64,000 bases of DNA from Lota lota (GCA_026745465.1 JACYXH010000473.1:434191-498190); one strand, 5' to 3'; positions 28,668 to 55,297 are shown, counted from the stretch's first letter. Numbers and translations are program-made. The notes: generated by a model not told the origin, from the sequence alone.

Positions 28668-29489
28668 AATGCACCGCCCTGCAGACGCCATGGGTGAGTG
28701 GTTATTTACACAGTGTTGAATGAAACTGTGAATGCCACCTAAGTATTTATGCAGTGAGCTGACAACCAGAAAGGTGTTACAACCCCCAGGAGCCACTCAG
28801 GCTGAGAGACATTTCCCCCTCCCCTCTCTCTGTATCTCTCTGTCTGTCCGTCCATCTCTCTTTCTCTCTTTCTCTTCGTCTCATTGCCTTTTTCACTTTG
28901 TGTATTGAGAAGGTTTTCATGTATATTTTTAGACTATAGTTTTTAACGCATTATGTAATCGCTATTTTATGTTTATACGTGAGGTTTTTTCGCACTACTC
29001 TCTGCAAATACAATGTATCATAAAGTAACACGTCCTCAGACCAAATGCTTGATTGGCTTTCAATTACTGTGCATTTCACCCCTTTTTCCAGAGTGGCAGT
29101 TTTCAGTAAATTGGTAATTTATTGTAAATCGTCTGATAATCCAGCCCTACTAAACCAGAAAGACCCGCAGGGGAAATGAAATGGTGCAGCAGATTGCCTG
29201 GTGGTTTCGTTTAATTTGCTGCGTAATAGCCTGCTGTGCTTCTGTTATGGTCATGGCTTTTTGGTTCTGGTTATAACGGGTAAGAGCTGCACTAGATGGC
29301 TGAAGAGGCCTGGGATAATTCAGGCTGAGTCAGCTCCCACCTGCGGTCACCGCTTGGGTATCATTACCATCAGTTCTCCTTGTTAAACGACACAGTTTTT
29401 ATCCCAGGTATGATGAAGGGTGACTCCTGTGTTTGCATACACGGAAGCCAAAATGGCATTATCTGCTGCGTGGCAATCAGGTGGTAATA

Positions 29490-29494
29490 CACAC

Positions 29495-29543
<49 letters not shown>
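29490..29543 (+). repeat. (CA)n microsatellite
   Basis: This is a CA tract of about 54 bp with a single CACG interruption near its start. A long TC tract begins only 53 bp further on. Confidence 0.95.
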
Positions 29544-29546
<3 letters not shown>

Positions 29547-29596
29547 CGAAGGAGTCACAGAAATGGCAGCCACAAAGGAAAACAACCTCCCCAACC

Positions 29597-29759
<163 letters not shown>

Positions 29760-30255
29760 ATGAAACACAATCCCACCGAATAAGCTCCTTGTGGCACGAG
29801 GTTTAGGAAATGCCTTGTCGGCTGGTTCCACACATGCATACTTAACGGGGAAGCAGGGTCGCGGCGCACCTCCAACCTCCTCACCTCAAAACCCCCGGTG
29901 CTCTGGCGCTGCTGATTTCATTAGAGAGAGAGGGAGGGAGAGATAGAGAACGAAACAGAGCGACAATGAGAGAGAGAAAATTCAGGGGGAAGTGTCTGCT
30001 TGGCCCGGTTCTGAGCCTGGGATGTCTGTGTCGTCTCTGCATGTCTGCCGGAGACAGACCCTAACCTATGCTGCTGGTCCGTGCTACTGGCTCTTTTTGG
30101 GGGGGGGGGCTACTGGGATACAGGAGACCTCTGTTCTGCAGCAGCAGCACCACATGCTGTGTCAAAGTAGCAGAGCTGAGGAGGAGGTCGTTCACCACTC
30201 TCCATAAATTAGCAGAGAGCTACATAACATAACATCCACACTAAACACAAGGACG

Positions 30256-30287
30256 CATGAGCTATGTGACAAGTCACGTAGCTCATG
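30256..30287. repeat. Near-perfect 32-bp palindrome
   Basis: The arm CATGAGCTATGTGAC at 30256-30270 and its inverted partner at 30273-30287 differ at one position and are separated by AA. The centre contains GTCAC half-sites. Confidence 0.9.
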
Positions 30288-31438
30288 GCCACACATGGCC
30301 GCTCCATCATATAATGGGAAAATGATGGAGCTGTGTTCCAATATGTGCACCTGTGTGGGGGTGGGCGTTTTTGGAGAACGCGGGATGGGTGGGCAGGTTT
30401 GGTTCTTTGGTTGTCACACATGTATCCTTGTGTTTCGGGTGGACGTTATGTTACGTAGCACTCTGCTAATTTATGGGAGTCTGGAGATGGGGACAGGGCT
30501 AGACGGACGTAGTGAAGGTGTCTGTTTTTCTCCGGATAGTGTATTTTGGAGCTGCTCATATCTTGTGGGTGGCGGTTATTTTTCTTTGTAAATCCGTTTC
30601 ATATGAAGTGTCACGGGCCTGCCAGACAGAGATTCTTTGGTAACTTTTTGACTTCCAAACATTGGAGTCTTGATTGTGACTAATAGCCAAGGAGGGTTTG
30701 ATTCTTTGTTAGATCATCTAGTTTTCTGTCTCCGTCTCTCTCACACTCTTCTCTTTCACACTCTCTCTCTCGGACTCAAAACCTGTGTTTTGTTACTAAT
30801 TTGTTTTGAATGGCCCGACATCTCATCAGAATGCTGGCAAGTTAAATAGTTTAAGTAGTTTTAACAGATCCTGTGGGACCACTTGACCAAAGGTATGCAT
30901 TTTTGTGTTTGCATATATGTGCGTGTGTAATTGTTTATGTGTGTCTATGTCTGTGTCTCTGTGTGTCTATGCGTGTGCGTGTTTGCGGTATCCAGTGAGA
31001 CAGGGTTATGTGATATTTGCTAACCAGTGTCTGCAAGCTTTTCAACAAAGACATTAAATAAACAGAATGCACACTGGTCTTTGAGGCGGGCTCACGCTCA
31101 AACATCGCTCTCGCATCTCGTCCTTGTTTCGGTGTCTCGGCAGAGTTGGACGGCTGGAAAGATGGCAGGCACATGGCATATAATGTACCCCTCTCAATAA
31201 ACGCAGACCCCGAGACTCAGTGGTCCTGCCAGCCAGCCAGCCAGCCAGCTCGGCAGCCAAACAAAAATGGAAAATACAGAGCTGCCAATTGCGCCCTCTA
31301 TCTGTACTCAGTATATATAACTCAGTATAGCAACTTCCTCTTTTCCCTTTTTCATTGTCAATCATAGTGTTTGTCACAATGTCTATCTCTCTCTATGTAT
31401 GCTTGGGTCTTACATAGACACAGAAATATAAGTATGCT

Positions 31439-31441
<3 letters not shown>

Positions 31442-31482
<41 letters not shown>
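31442..31482 (+). repeat. (CA)20 microsatellite
   Basis: This is a perfect CA tract of about 41 bp. Confidence 0.95.
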
Positions 31483-31484
<2 letters not shown>

Positions 31485-31931
31485 CTCCTAACAATGATGC
31501 ATATCATACTATATAATAGCAATAAAACAAGCATTTGACTAAATAATTAAATAATAACACACCAAAAAACCACATTGGCCGGAGCCGAGCAACCCACTCT
31601 GAGCTGACTGGCCCTTGTGCCGGGGCACATGCTGCCAATCAGACACACCTTCTAGAAGCACATCTGGGTGCTGAACTATGCTCAATTTCACTTGACTCCC
31701 TGCACTGGCTAACAGTGACTCAGTGACAAATTTCCAATTAATAATCACGTAGTTGTGCAGATAATATACAACCTACTTGTATCGGCAGTGCTGGTTTGAA
31801 CCACTCCACAGGGTGACCCATCTTAGCATGGTAAAGGCTTAACCTATTACGGTAAAGAATTCCACTCACTGTCAGACGGTGTCTCTCAACTAGTATTCAT
31901 AATAGCACACACATGCACACACACGCGCACA

Positions 31932-31962
<31 letters not shown>

Positions 31963-32034
31963 TAATATTATACATAACTTTACGTACATACACACAGTTG
32001 ATCACATTGTCTATTTGCTTCTGCTTGTCCCCAG

Positions 32035-32075
32035 TTCTTTGCTTGTGACCCGTGGAGCCTGGGAGGCCTGTGACC
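32035..32075 (+). other. col8a2: col8a2 5' UTR portion of the signal-peptide exon
   Basis: The acceptor CTTGTCCCCAG ends at 32034, leaving 41 nt of leader before the ATG. The sequence upstream of the acceptor is pyrimidine-rich (TTGCTTCTGCTTGTCCCCAG). The remainder of the leader must lie in one or more upstream exons. Confidence 0.75.
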
Positions 32076-37418
<5,343 letters not shown>

Positions 37419-38510
37419 CTTATTTATCCAATGATAGGCCCATGAATTGGTATAGCAGAAGAGCCCCACATCTAAAATATACCAACAGTCAGGATCAAAC
37501 AAAATAACAAGAGTACATTTTACATTGTTATGCCATTATGTACATTGGCATTACCCACAACAACATTAACAAAATAAAAAAGAAACTTTGTGAAAAACAC
37601 AACGGAGAGAGATAAAAGGCAGGTGAAAGATACTCATGCTGTGTTCTGTGTTGTCTTGAATTGTTTTTGTTTTTTTATGTTGTTGCTGTTTTCTTAGCTC
37701 ATATAATTATAATTATTGTAAGTGTTATTATTTTTTTGAATTTAGTTGTTCTTATCAGCATCAATGTGTTTTTGTTGTTTATCTGATTCTGACTTTTAAG
37801 TAAGTACCTTACTTTGCAACATGTAAGCAACAGACCTTCCCATGTGACTGCACATCACACCCGTATGCTCTGACACCAAGAGGATTACATTACCATAACC
37901 TTTTGGGCCGGAAAAACTCTACTGGATGCAGTCACTTCCAACACGAAATTCAGTTAATGGCAGATACTAAACAGCAGTGAACATAGAAGACACAGAAAGC
38001 AGTAAACATATATAAAATACATACATAACGCATACGTCAATGTCAATATTAAATTCCTATTCATTTTTGTCATTATTCTTTGTGGAATTGACAGAAGGAA
38101 CTTCTCTTTATTGTTAAAAAGAAGTACATGATGTCACTTTGGTGTCTGTTGGATGTATGTGTCACAATCAGGCTTTAGATGGCTTTCATTTGTAAAATAT
38201 AGGTTACCATTGTTAGTATAAAGTGTGTTTCTTTTTAAACTATTTTTCTGTTAGTACAACTACAATCAAATGGCAGTTTTTGAAAAGCTTTACCATTTGT
38301 TTCATCATGCTCATTCATTGATGAGTAATTCAGTAATTATTCAAATTCTCTCATTACCAAAACCCAGCATATGCTGTCATTGCAACTAGCGTCACCTTGA
38401 GCCGTAACCATGACATCACTGTTTCTTTATTTGATACGAGCCATTGAGATTTCAGTGTCATGCTGCCCTTCCCAAAAAGGCTAGCATTCTTTCTGATCAA
38501 TCTTAGCAGT

Positions 38511-38539
<29 letters not shown>
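38511..38539 (+). repeat. Poly-G tract, G29, in the presumptive 3' UTR
   Basis: Twenty-nine consecutive guanines lie on the transcribed sense strand of col8a2, so the mRNA could form a G-quadruplex if the 3' UTR extends this far. Confidence 0.95.
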
Positions 38540-38541
<2 letters not shown>

Positions 38542-39225
38542 GTGGTCACCCTGATCTTGCTCCTAAATAGCAGGCATTGACACTAATTCTCCACAGACAT
38601 GGAGAGAAAGTTACATTTCAGCTTGATGGGACATACCTTGAGGTGCATGTATATTAATGCAACCTCCATGAAGGGAGCCACATATGTTGAGAAAGATTAA
38701 CTGTTATTTAACATGCCCCCCATCAAATACTTGAGAAGTAGTGAGACAGAGGCGTAGATTATGTCTTTGCTCGACTCTATTGGTTTAGGTGTACATGCTA
38801 TGTGTGTGTGCACTCACCATTAAGGATTATTATTCTAAACTCAAGAGATGTCCCAAGTGCTTAACATTTAGTCAATGTTCCACAAGACATATAGTCTTAA
38901 CATGTTGTGGTTTCCGTTTAAGTTAACTGTGATGATCTTCAAAAAGGTGGAATATCTTTCCACAATAATCTTTGTTATACAAAGCAACATGGACACAAAT
39001 TCTCGAACTTGACCTAAGTCATGGTCTGCAGTGAAGCACAGTGAATGGTGCTGGTCATGATGATAGATGTTACTTTAAAATAACAATATGCATTTAATTG
39101 TAATTCTAATTTCAAACTTTAAACGTGAAAGATCAGTTTACACTATCACAAATATTGATTTCCAATTATACCTGAACGGAACACTCTCCTTTTAATTAAA
39201 TCAAAGGCCACAAGCATATGCAACG

Positions 39226-39364
<139 letters not shown>

Positions 39365-40133
39365 GTGTACAATGCAAACAATGGGTTTAGTCCTGCCATA
39401 TCTGTCTCCTAACATGCACACACACATACATATGATCAGATATTTATCAATATTGCTCTGAGTCTTGTTGACAGTAAAGGTTCATGTTGTACTATGTATT
39501 GTTTTCCCCTCCCTCTTTTAAATGTTTGAATCTGTCATTTGAGTGAAATCTTACTATTATTCAATTTCCTTTATGTTTGAATAGACAATGTCACTTGTGT
39601 TCAGTTTGCCATGTGTGCAGATTGTATCAACAAGTGTCAGTAAATTGTATGTTTTGTTTCCATCACAACATGCTTTTGTTTTATATTGTATTGGTTAAGG
39701 AAAACAGAGAAAGTAAACGAGGCCTTGTTTAGGCTCTTAAGGGATATTTGTTTGTTTTAGCTGAATTTAGTGTCAATGAATTCCCATTTGCACATGAAAT
39801 TTATGAAGATGTATTTATACATTTATGATAATTTAATAGGAATGCCGAAACTGACCACCGGAGCCTAGCACGTATGGTATTCAATAGCGATGAGTAAAGA
39901 GCATTTACGACATGTATTAAGCATCGTAGCATTGTTTGTGAAGGACTTTGGAACTTTCCTATCATTTTGTGTAATGTACAATGTATAAACGTATAGATTT
40001 GTTTGTCTTATACATGGCTATTGCGTGTGCTCTATGCAATGGATTTTGGGTTTAAAATGCACTCTTTTTGATTGAAAAATGTTTTGTCAGCGTATACAGA
40101 ATCTACAGTACTTGATTGTATTGATACCACATC

Positions 40134-40139
40134 AATAAA
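40134..40139 (+). terminator. col8a2: Polyadenylation signal candidate for col8a2
   Basis: A canonical AATAAA is followed 25-40 nt downstream by TTTGTATTTGTA, a GU/U-rich element. It is the last good hexamer before the LINE remnant. Confidence 0.6.
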
Positions 40140-40160
40140 TACTTCCTTGTACACCCGTCC

Positions 40161-40733
40161 CACATTTGTATTTGTATCATGCTATGAATGAAGGGGATGT
40201 AAATCCTGTGTTAATAACTAATAGGTTGATTTTGTCTGTGCCAAGCCCATACAACATTAAAGTGGTATCTTTGAAATGACTTTCAGAGATGTCTTGGAAT
40301 TCACTGGATGTGAATGCCAAGACCTTTTAGACAACTCTGAATGTACCATACTTTTTTCTGTAATACAAGCTTAGTACAGTTATATAATTTGTTACACTGT
40401 TGAGCATGAAACTCACACATTGTTAGTCTCGGTTATTTCAACATGTTTTACAAGCAGCATATTTGGGCTGATAATTATAACTCTGAATATACTCTGTTTG
40501 AACACATGCTGGTGTGTGGTGTAGGCCTAAAGGTGTTTCTGAGGCAAATATAATAAACACATAAACAATATTGAATGTGATGACATGGTAGGGTAGATCT
40601 GCCAAGCAGTAGCACCCTCTTTGGCAGACAACAATTATCTTGTTGTGTGACTATACTGTAGCGGTACTGTTCCATCATGTTTTAGACATGCAGTTACCCA
40701 GCCCCTCTTTAAAAATATTTTTTTATCAGAAAT
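40161..40733. other. col8a2-ptp4a2 intergenic, no feature seen
   Basis: This AT-rich single-copy-looking sequence lies between the inferred end of col8a2 and the LINE remnant. No gene or known repeat is recognised. Confidence 0.4.
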
Positions 40734-42013
<1,280 letters not shown>

Positions 42014-42406
42014 AGTGCTAAATATGACAAGCACAATTCAAGAATTCTGCTTTGAACATATATGGGGCAAAGATAGTGTGATAGTGTCAGTGTGTAACAA
42101 TAACAACACAAAAAGTATACTTTTCTTGGTCAATTTGGATTGTGTAGACACAACCCAAATTACAAATAACCGTTTGTAGATGCACATTCAGACAGATGTA
42201 AATTCAGATCAAACATAAAATCAAATGTTGGCTTAAATTCATCTACATTTACATTACAAACTCTCGTGGGTGCCAGTGTCATACGTGGTTGGATTGTTCA
42301 TTTGCGTCCGTTGAAACAACCCATGCGAAATGCAAAACAATATGATCCAAACACATGATCATAAACAATAGGCTGTATTATTTTTTGATGGCGGTTTTTT
42401 TTTTTT
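42014..42406. other. Upstream flank of the ptp4a2 promoter
   Basis: AT-rich sequence changes to more mixed sequence near 42260. No gene is seen. It ends in T12 followed by G18. Confidence 0.4.
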
Positions 42407-42424
42407 GGGGGGGGGGGGGGGGGG
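42407..42424 (+). repeat. Poly-G tract, G18
   Basis: Eighteen guanines, preceded by twelve thymines, lie directly upstream of the CpG-rich presumptive ptp4a2 first exon. Confidence 0.93.
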
Positions 42425-42655
42425 ATGTCGTCACGGTAGTGTAATGTCATCTGGTCATCATCCATGTTCGAGATGGATTTTCCAACGTCACCGTGACGAT
42501 CGAGAGCAGGCGCCTCCCCAACAACATTTCCCCACAGCCGACGAAAACTCAAGCTGCCACAGTGAAGAAGAAATAGGCGAACTGGCATCTCATTTTGCTC
42601 TCACTCCACTTTCTCCGGGGATTGTCACGGGATTTCAATGTTGAGCCTGCTCTTT
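42425..42655 (+). promoter_or_regulatory. ptp4a2: Probable ptp4a2 promoter/non-coding first exon
   Basis: This 230-bp segment is far richer in CpG than its surroundings, has no TATA box, and ends at a strong donor (TCTTT|GTAAGTG, 42655/42656). It contains a CREB-type palindrome CGTCACCGTGACG at 42486-42498 and further CGTCACGG and TGTCACGG sites. GCTAAC-rich sequence follows in the intron. Vertebrate ptp4a genes have a CpG-island promoter and a non-coding first exon separated by a large intron from the exon holding most of the leader, which fits. The transcription start cannot be fixed from the sequence. Both strands have short open frames here, and a divergent minus-strand transcript is not excluded. 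Confidence 0.5.
42444..42644 (+). other. 66-codon open frame in the presumptive ptp4a2 first exon
   Basis: An ATG at 42444 (G at -3) opens a frame of 66 codons ending at TGA 42642-42644, eleven bases before the donor. The peptide is hydrophilic at first (HRDDREQAPPQQHFP, then SEEEIGELASHF) and matches no family I recognise. It would be an upstream ORF if the leader starts before it. The frame may be chance in GC-rich sequence. A minus-strand frame from the ATG ending near 42464 also overlaps. Confidence 0.25.
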
Positions 42656-45524
42656 GTAAGTGAAAACTAAAACGAACATATAGAACTTGTATGTGATGTT
42701 AACTGGTGACTGTTTCTTCTGTAAAAACCCCACTACAGATAGACGACATATAAAAGTTAACGAGCTAACAGCTAACTAATGAAGCGCAACACAAGGCAAC
42801 GCATAGAAGCTAAGGAGTTGGCTAACAACAAGCTAACGTGCTAACGTAGCCATGTTCACATGAAGAAAAAAACATACATATGACGCATTGTTATTTACAT
42901 TTTAAAGATGCACATTAATGTAGGGGTGCTTCTTAACCACAATGCGTGTTGGATCTCAAAGTGGTGAACCTAATACAGAGCGCTTTTAGTGGAGCTAACG
43001 GGCTAATCGGTTCACCACGTTAGGGGGCTGTCATCTTATTTCCTGGAAGAATAGTAGTTGCATTAATCTGCATCATATCATGGATGCATCGATTTCCACT
43101 TTTTAATCTAGGTACATGTGTTGGGCTGGGTTCCGTTTTAGAATGTATTCAATGTTTAAAAATAACGGTGAAGCGCCGTTGACAACAGCAGAGGCAACAC
43201 CTAGCTAGCAGAACCTATTGGCTAGCGTTAGCCAAGCAGCTCGCTCGTTGTAAAGCACTGCCGTGTATAATACATTTGGCTGATACTGCATTTAGGTGGG
43301 AAGAAACGTAAATGTAATCCATTTAAATGAGTAAATGCATACGATGCACAATATGTTGGATTATGTGTGTTAACGTTTTGTCGACAGCTGTCCTGCCTTC
43401 CGCCCTTTGTGTAAATCCTGTGAACCAACGCGTGGCTGACACATTTAGTTTAAACCCTTATGCTATATCACAGTCACGATCACGATAAGACAGCGTTTTC
43501 CTCACTGTACAGCCAAGTCTAACACCCACACACTCTAGAGTTCCGACTGACAATAGGATGAATGGAAGCTAACATGTTGAAAACGCCATTGCCTTTGTTG
43601 TTGGCATGTGCTCTTTTTTTCTCCTCCCAACTGATTCAATCGGTCTTAAAGTTGACCCGGCTAAGTTTTCTCTATAATTTAGTCTCTTGGTTTCCAAAAA
43701 CAGAATACCCGTGCATTTAGTCTTGTGGGCTCAATTGAAATTGAGGAAATGCACTTGGGGAGGAAGTTGACCAGAACAGCTGTGGCGTCCACGGTGCTTC
43801 CCATGCCTCTCTGTTTGGCATAATGACCCTCCAATGATGGTTTCAATTGGATCATTTTATAGTAGGGGGGTATTGGTAAAATGATATGGTTGCCACTCCC
43901 ACTATGGTAGGAGAAGGAGACCGCAAGTAACCGGTTAGGTAGTGTTACATTCCAACATATGAGCTACGTGTGGCGCCTTGGACATATTTGCTTTTGCGCA
44001 TCATTCAAAGTATTGCTGGATCTGTATAAGCATGTGGTTGTCGTAATTAAATAACATCCACCATGCTTTTAAACATGATACAATGAGCAGTGGCTTCAAA
44101 CTCTTGTGTACACAGTTTTGCAATCATCCTCATAAGTACATAATGCAGCCTAGTGAACTGATTCAGAGTGGGGTAACATTTGTATGTGGAAGTAGGCCAT
44201 CCAGGCCGGTGACCTGCTTCTTCATTGAAGCTGTTTAATACGCAATCTTTGGGCCTACTTTAGAAATTGCTAGTCCCCCTCAGACCACACTCAACACAGC
44301 CTACAGCCATTAGCCAGGGCAAAGCCTATAAATGTATCCGATTTGAATGTGTTGTTGCTTATGCATGCTTTGTGATTCTGGTGAAGGCCATTATTTGCAG
44401 CAGATTATTTGTTTATGGTTTTAACCTCAATCATATTGTTTTTGCTATTACTGTTATTGCTTTTACTCCCTCAGAAAAATAGTCAATATTCAAATATATC
44501 ACAAAATATCCCTGTTGCATTGGTCATCAGATGTGAACACTAGGGTCACCTTTTCCAAAACATTTGTTAAAGCACAGCATATTTGACTGTAAGGAAAGCA
44601 CTATGCACATGCAGGGTTTGTTTATCTCCCCTGACTCTGGATCACTTGACAAAGCTGTTTTGCGAAGTGTATAGACTCCTCAGCACATACTAGTTAGGTT
44701 CTGAAGACCAACAAAAGCAACAGGCAGCTCAGTGACCTGTTATTGACCACTTTCGCTGTCTACAGCACTGAAGGCAGAAGTGTTTGCCTTTTGCAAGAGG
44801 GATGATACAGATGATTGCACATTGTCACTATAGATCCCTTCAATGGTGGCAATCTGTGTAAAATAAGGTATAATTGATCTCTTAACCAGGAGACGTAATG
44901 TTGCAACAATAGACCTAAATTAATCTTGCTGGGCATTTGACCTTTTTAAGTTCAACAAGTGACCAGTTCCGCTCTTTATGAACACCATAAATAACAGCAA
45001 AGAACAAGTTCTCAACCTTGGTTACGGTAACTGTGAAAAATTAGCCCAGTTTATGGCATGATTACAAAGAGGTTTAGTTGGTGGGGGAGAGCCACTGTTG
45101 TAGTCCTCTGCCAGTAAGCCCTTGCAAGCCACGGGGTTCCCCTGAGTGTTTTTAAAGGTAGTGCCATAGGGTTTGTTCCTCGGCAACTAACAAGACGCAT
45201 TCTATTTTCATATTGTGTTTTGTGCCTCTGGGTATCTGTTTGTGGTGCCAATGGAGAACAACTGTGCTCGACCTTAGAGTGCTACACAAAAACATTAAAA
45301 AGCCTATATCTAGCATCTAGAAAAAAGGAACTTGTATTTTAAGAGACATTTATAAATATTCAGTTTTTTTATATTATAAATATAATTTTTGTTAATATAA
45401 AACTGACGTTTTATATATTGTGTGCATTGACTTTAAGGTAGGCACAGTCACATATATGGCCATTGAAACTTGACATGTGCCCAGTTTTCTGGGCCTTCAC
45501 ATGCTTCTTTAGGTTCTTTTAGAT
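42656..45524 (+). other. ptp4a2: Proximal part of ptp4a2 intron 1
   Basis: No coding exon is seen. GCTAAC/GTTAGC-type hexamers cluster between about 42756 and 43235, close to the presumptive first exon. The rest is AT-rich sequence without recognisable elements. Confidence 0.4.
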
Positions 45525-45590
45525 CAGGGGTGGGCCAATTTAAAGTAAGCAAAGGGCCACACATTGGACAATTGAATCGAAACATGAAAC
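45525..45590 (+). mobile_element. hAT-like terminal fragment
   Basis: CAGGGGTGGGCCAATT followed by AAAGGGCCACA resembles the common CAGGGGTGGGCAAA...GGGCCACA end of hAT-type non-autonomous elements in vertebrates. Only this end is recognised, so it is probably a truncated copy. Confidence 0.45.
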
Positions 45591-45654
45591 ACATGGTGCT
45601 TAATTATGTTAAACGACATGAATTGTGTAGACCTGTCAAGTTACTTTACAATAG

Positions 45655-47395
45655 GTTAGTGTTGTCACAGTTACCGGTGTTGTGGTATTGAATACGCTAC
45701 CAGTAGGATTTTATTCAGTGTCCCTGCCGTCACTTTAATATTATTACTAGGCCTAGTAATTTGACTTGGTCAAATTAAAAAGTTTTGTCAATGTTCGAGG
45801 GGTTATTTTCCATGATGGCGCTCCCACTAGTCAGTTGCAGCCATATAAATAAGAGGTTGTGGCAAGTGATCTGGTTTTAATAAGAAGGGTTGTAATAATG
45901 ATGCACTTGTTCAACCATATTTCTATTGGTCGGACGATCGCTGGCGTTACTTTCATAAGAAAAATAACGCTTTTTAATCCATTATTTTTGGGGGCGTAAG
46001 GCACACGGATATATTTTTGAGTAATGGGCTATAATTGTGTTAGAAATAACATTAATTATAAATACAAATAATATTCAAAGCTCTGTAGTATGTCATAATA
46101 ATCGTATGGTTAATAGATTGTAAAACTTAAGACTTTGAACTCGCCCAACTTAAGGATGACTACTTTACGAACATTTACTCGGCTACAAACTCATTTACAC
46201 CATGTCAAATAAGTAATTGGTGTGGCAGCATTTGGTTAAAAAGGACAAACAAAATAACTGGCATTCTAAAAACAGAAGGCATAAGTTCTTTTTTTTCATG
46301 TTGTCTGCGATGCTCCGTCAACTTTCGTGTTTAATGCCCGATGGCCTTTGAGCATGAACGTATCAGACTTTGCACCTTGGCACACATGTATGGCAGCGTA
46401 ATCCATTGGGACCCATTATATGAAACCCAGAACAAAACCGAGAATCAAATCTACAGACTTGTCTTTTTACTACGCTCTGTGACTCGCCTGGTGTGACCCG
46501 CTTTACAAAACTCTTTACAAACTTTACAAACTCGGGACCATGAGTGGATCTGAAACCCACTGACTTCCTTGAAACAGCACTTTCGGGATATTTAGGCTAC
46601 AAGGTAGAGTGCACTGTGGCCGATTAAGTCTATCTAGATAACGTGCAGATTTTTCAGGTTGTAGAGTTGGTTGAATTTCAGTCGACCAAGATTTTCTTTG
46701 GTTGACTACAGCCCTAAAGTGAAGGCACAATACAAAAAAGCTCTTCCTACTCATAGACCTAATAACTAGTTGGTAATTGAATAAACATGAATAGAACAGG
46801 TAGCAATGTTTTTTCCTTTTATGGCAATCCATCACCCACAACAGTGCTTGTGTGATTTCTCTCTTCAGGAAATGGCAGTAGTCCTGGCATGCATTTTCAT
46901 CAAAGCTTTGTATGCACAAAGCTTCTGCACTGAAGATCTGCCATAACCGAGTCTGACTTGGACCGACGAGTGGATCCGAAAGCCACTGACGTCCACGCAA
47001 TTTTCGGTTTAATTGATTAATTATAATTTTTACTTTCGTACGGTTTGCGAAATGGCTGAACCACAAAATTGCGCAATTTCATTTTTTGTAGACTTTCTAG
47101 CAATTAAAAAAATATATATTGGGCAGAGAGTTCTGGGAAGTAGGGGGTGTGTTACGACCCACGGCAACTTTGTGATACCTTTTAGTACCGTCGTTGTGAA
47201 TAAGCATTAAAATGAGCGGCGTTGTATATGAAATACGCCACACACCGTGGCGTTATACTATAGGTGTCTGAGAAGCTTAACCCTCTCTCGGACGCCGCAT
47301 TCAACCGATGCCCAGACAGAGGACTACACGTCCACACACACCTCGCCTCTGGTGTCTTATTTCGGTAACCGTGATAAAATGGCATAGATTACCAT
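45655..47395. mobile_element. Possible decayed DNA transposon with related ends
   Basis: The left sequence TTGTCACAGTTACCGG (about 45662-45677) and the right sequence CGGTAACCGTGATAA (about 47363-47377) are inverted relatives. Inside are two direct copies of a GAGTGGATCNGAAANCCACTGAC-type segment at about 46534-46566 and 46959-46996. A GTCGACCAAGATTTTCTTTGG fragment near 46680 belongs to another common fish repeat. A 180-residue minus-strand frame (46524-47066) contains both direct copies and shows no recognisable domain. The boundaries and single-element interpretation are inference. Confidence 0.35.
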
Positions 47396-54980
<7,585 letters not shown>

Positions 54981-55297
54981 AAGGGATGCACCAATTTATC
55001 GGCCGCACATCGTTATCGGCTGATATTCGCCTTGTTGACTGCTGTTGGCCTATCGGCAAATAAGATGACATTCGCCACAATGTTTGTTTTGTTTATGTGA
55101 AGGAAGGTTATATTAAAGGTTGTTTCATACATTTGTATGATGATGTTTTTATAATGACTATTTCTTTGTTTCCCTGCCACAAAAGGGGAATAAATGACAA
55201 CAAAAACATATTAAACAAAAAAAACATCAGCATCTGCTATGGGCCAAATTTTTTTACATCTTTATCGGCCAAGAATCTCCCAATCGGTGCATACCTA
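54981..55297. mobile_element. Non-autonomous hAT-like DNA element (about 320 bp)
   Basis: The left end GGGATGCACCAATTTATCGG and the right end CCCAATCGGTGCATACCT are imperfect inverted repeats of the GGGATGCACCGAT type seen in abundant fish hAT-like MITEs. Both ends carry ATCGGCC/GGCCGAT-type subterminal motifs. The interior is AT-rich and non-coding. No clear 8-bp target duplication was visible, so the exact limits are uncertain. Confidence 0.6.

Noticed and set aside
46524..47066. 180-residue minus-strand open frame
   Set aside because: It has no recognisable domain and contains two direct repeat copies, so it more probably reads through decayed transposon sequence than a host gene.
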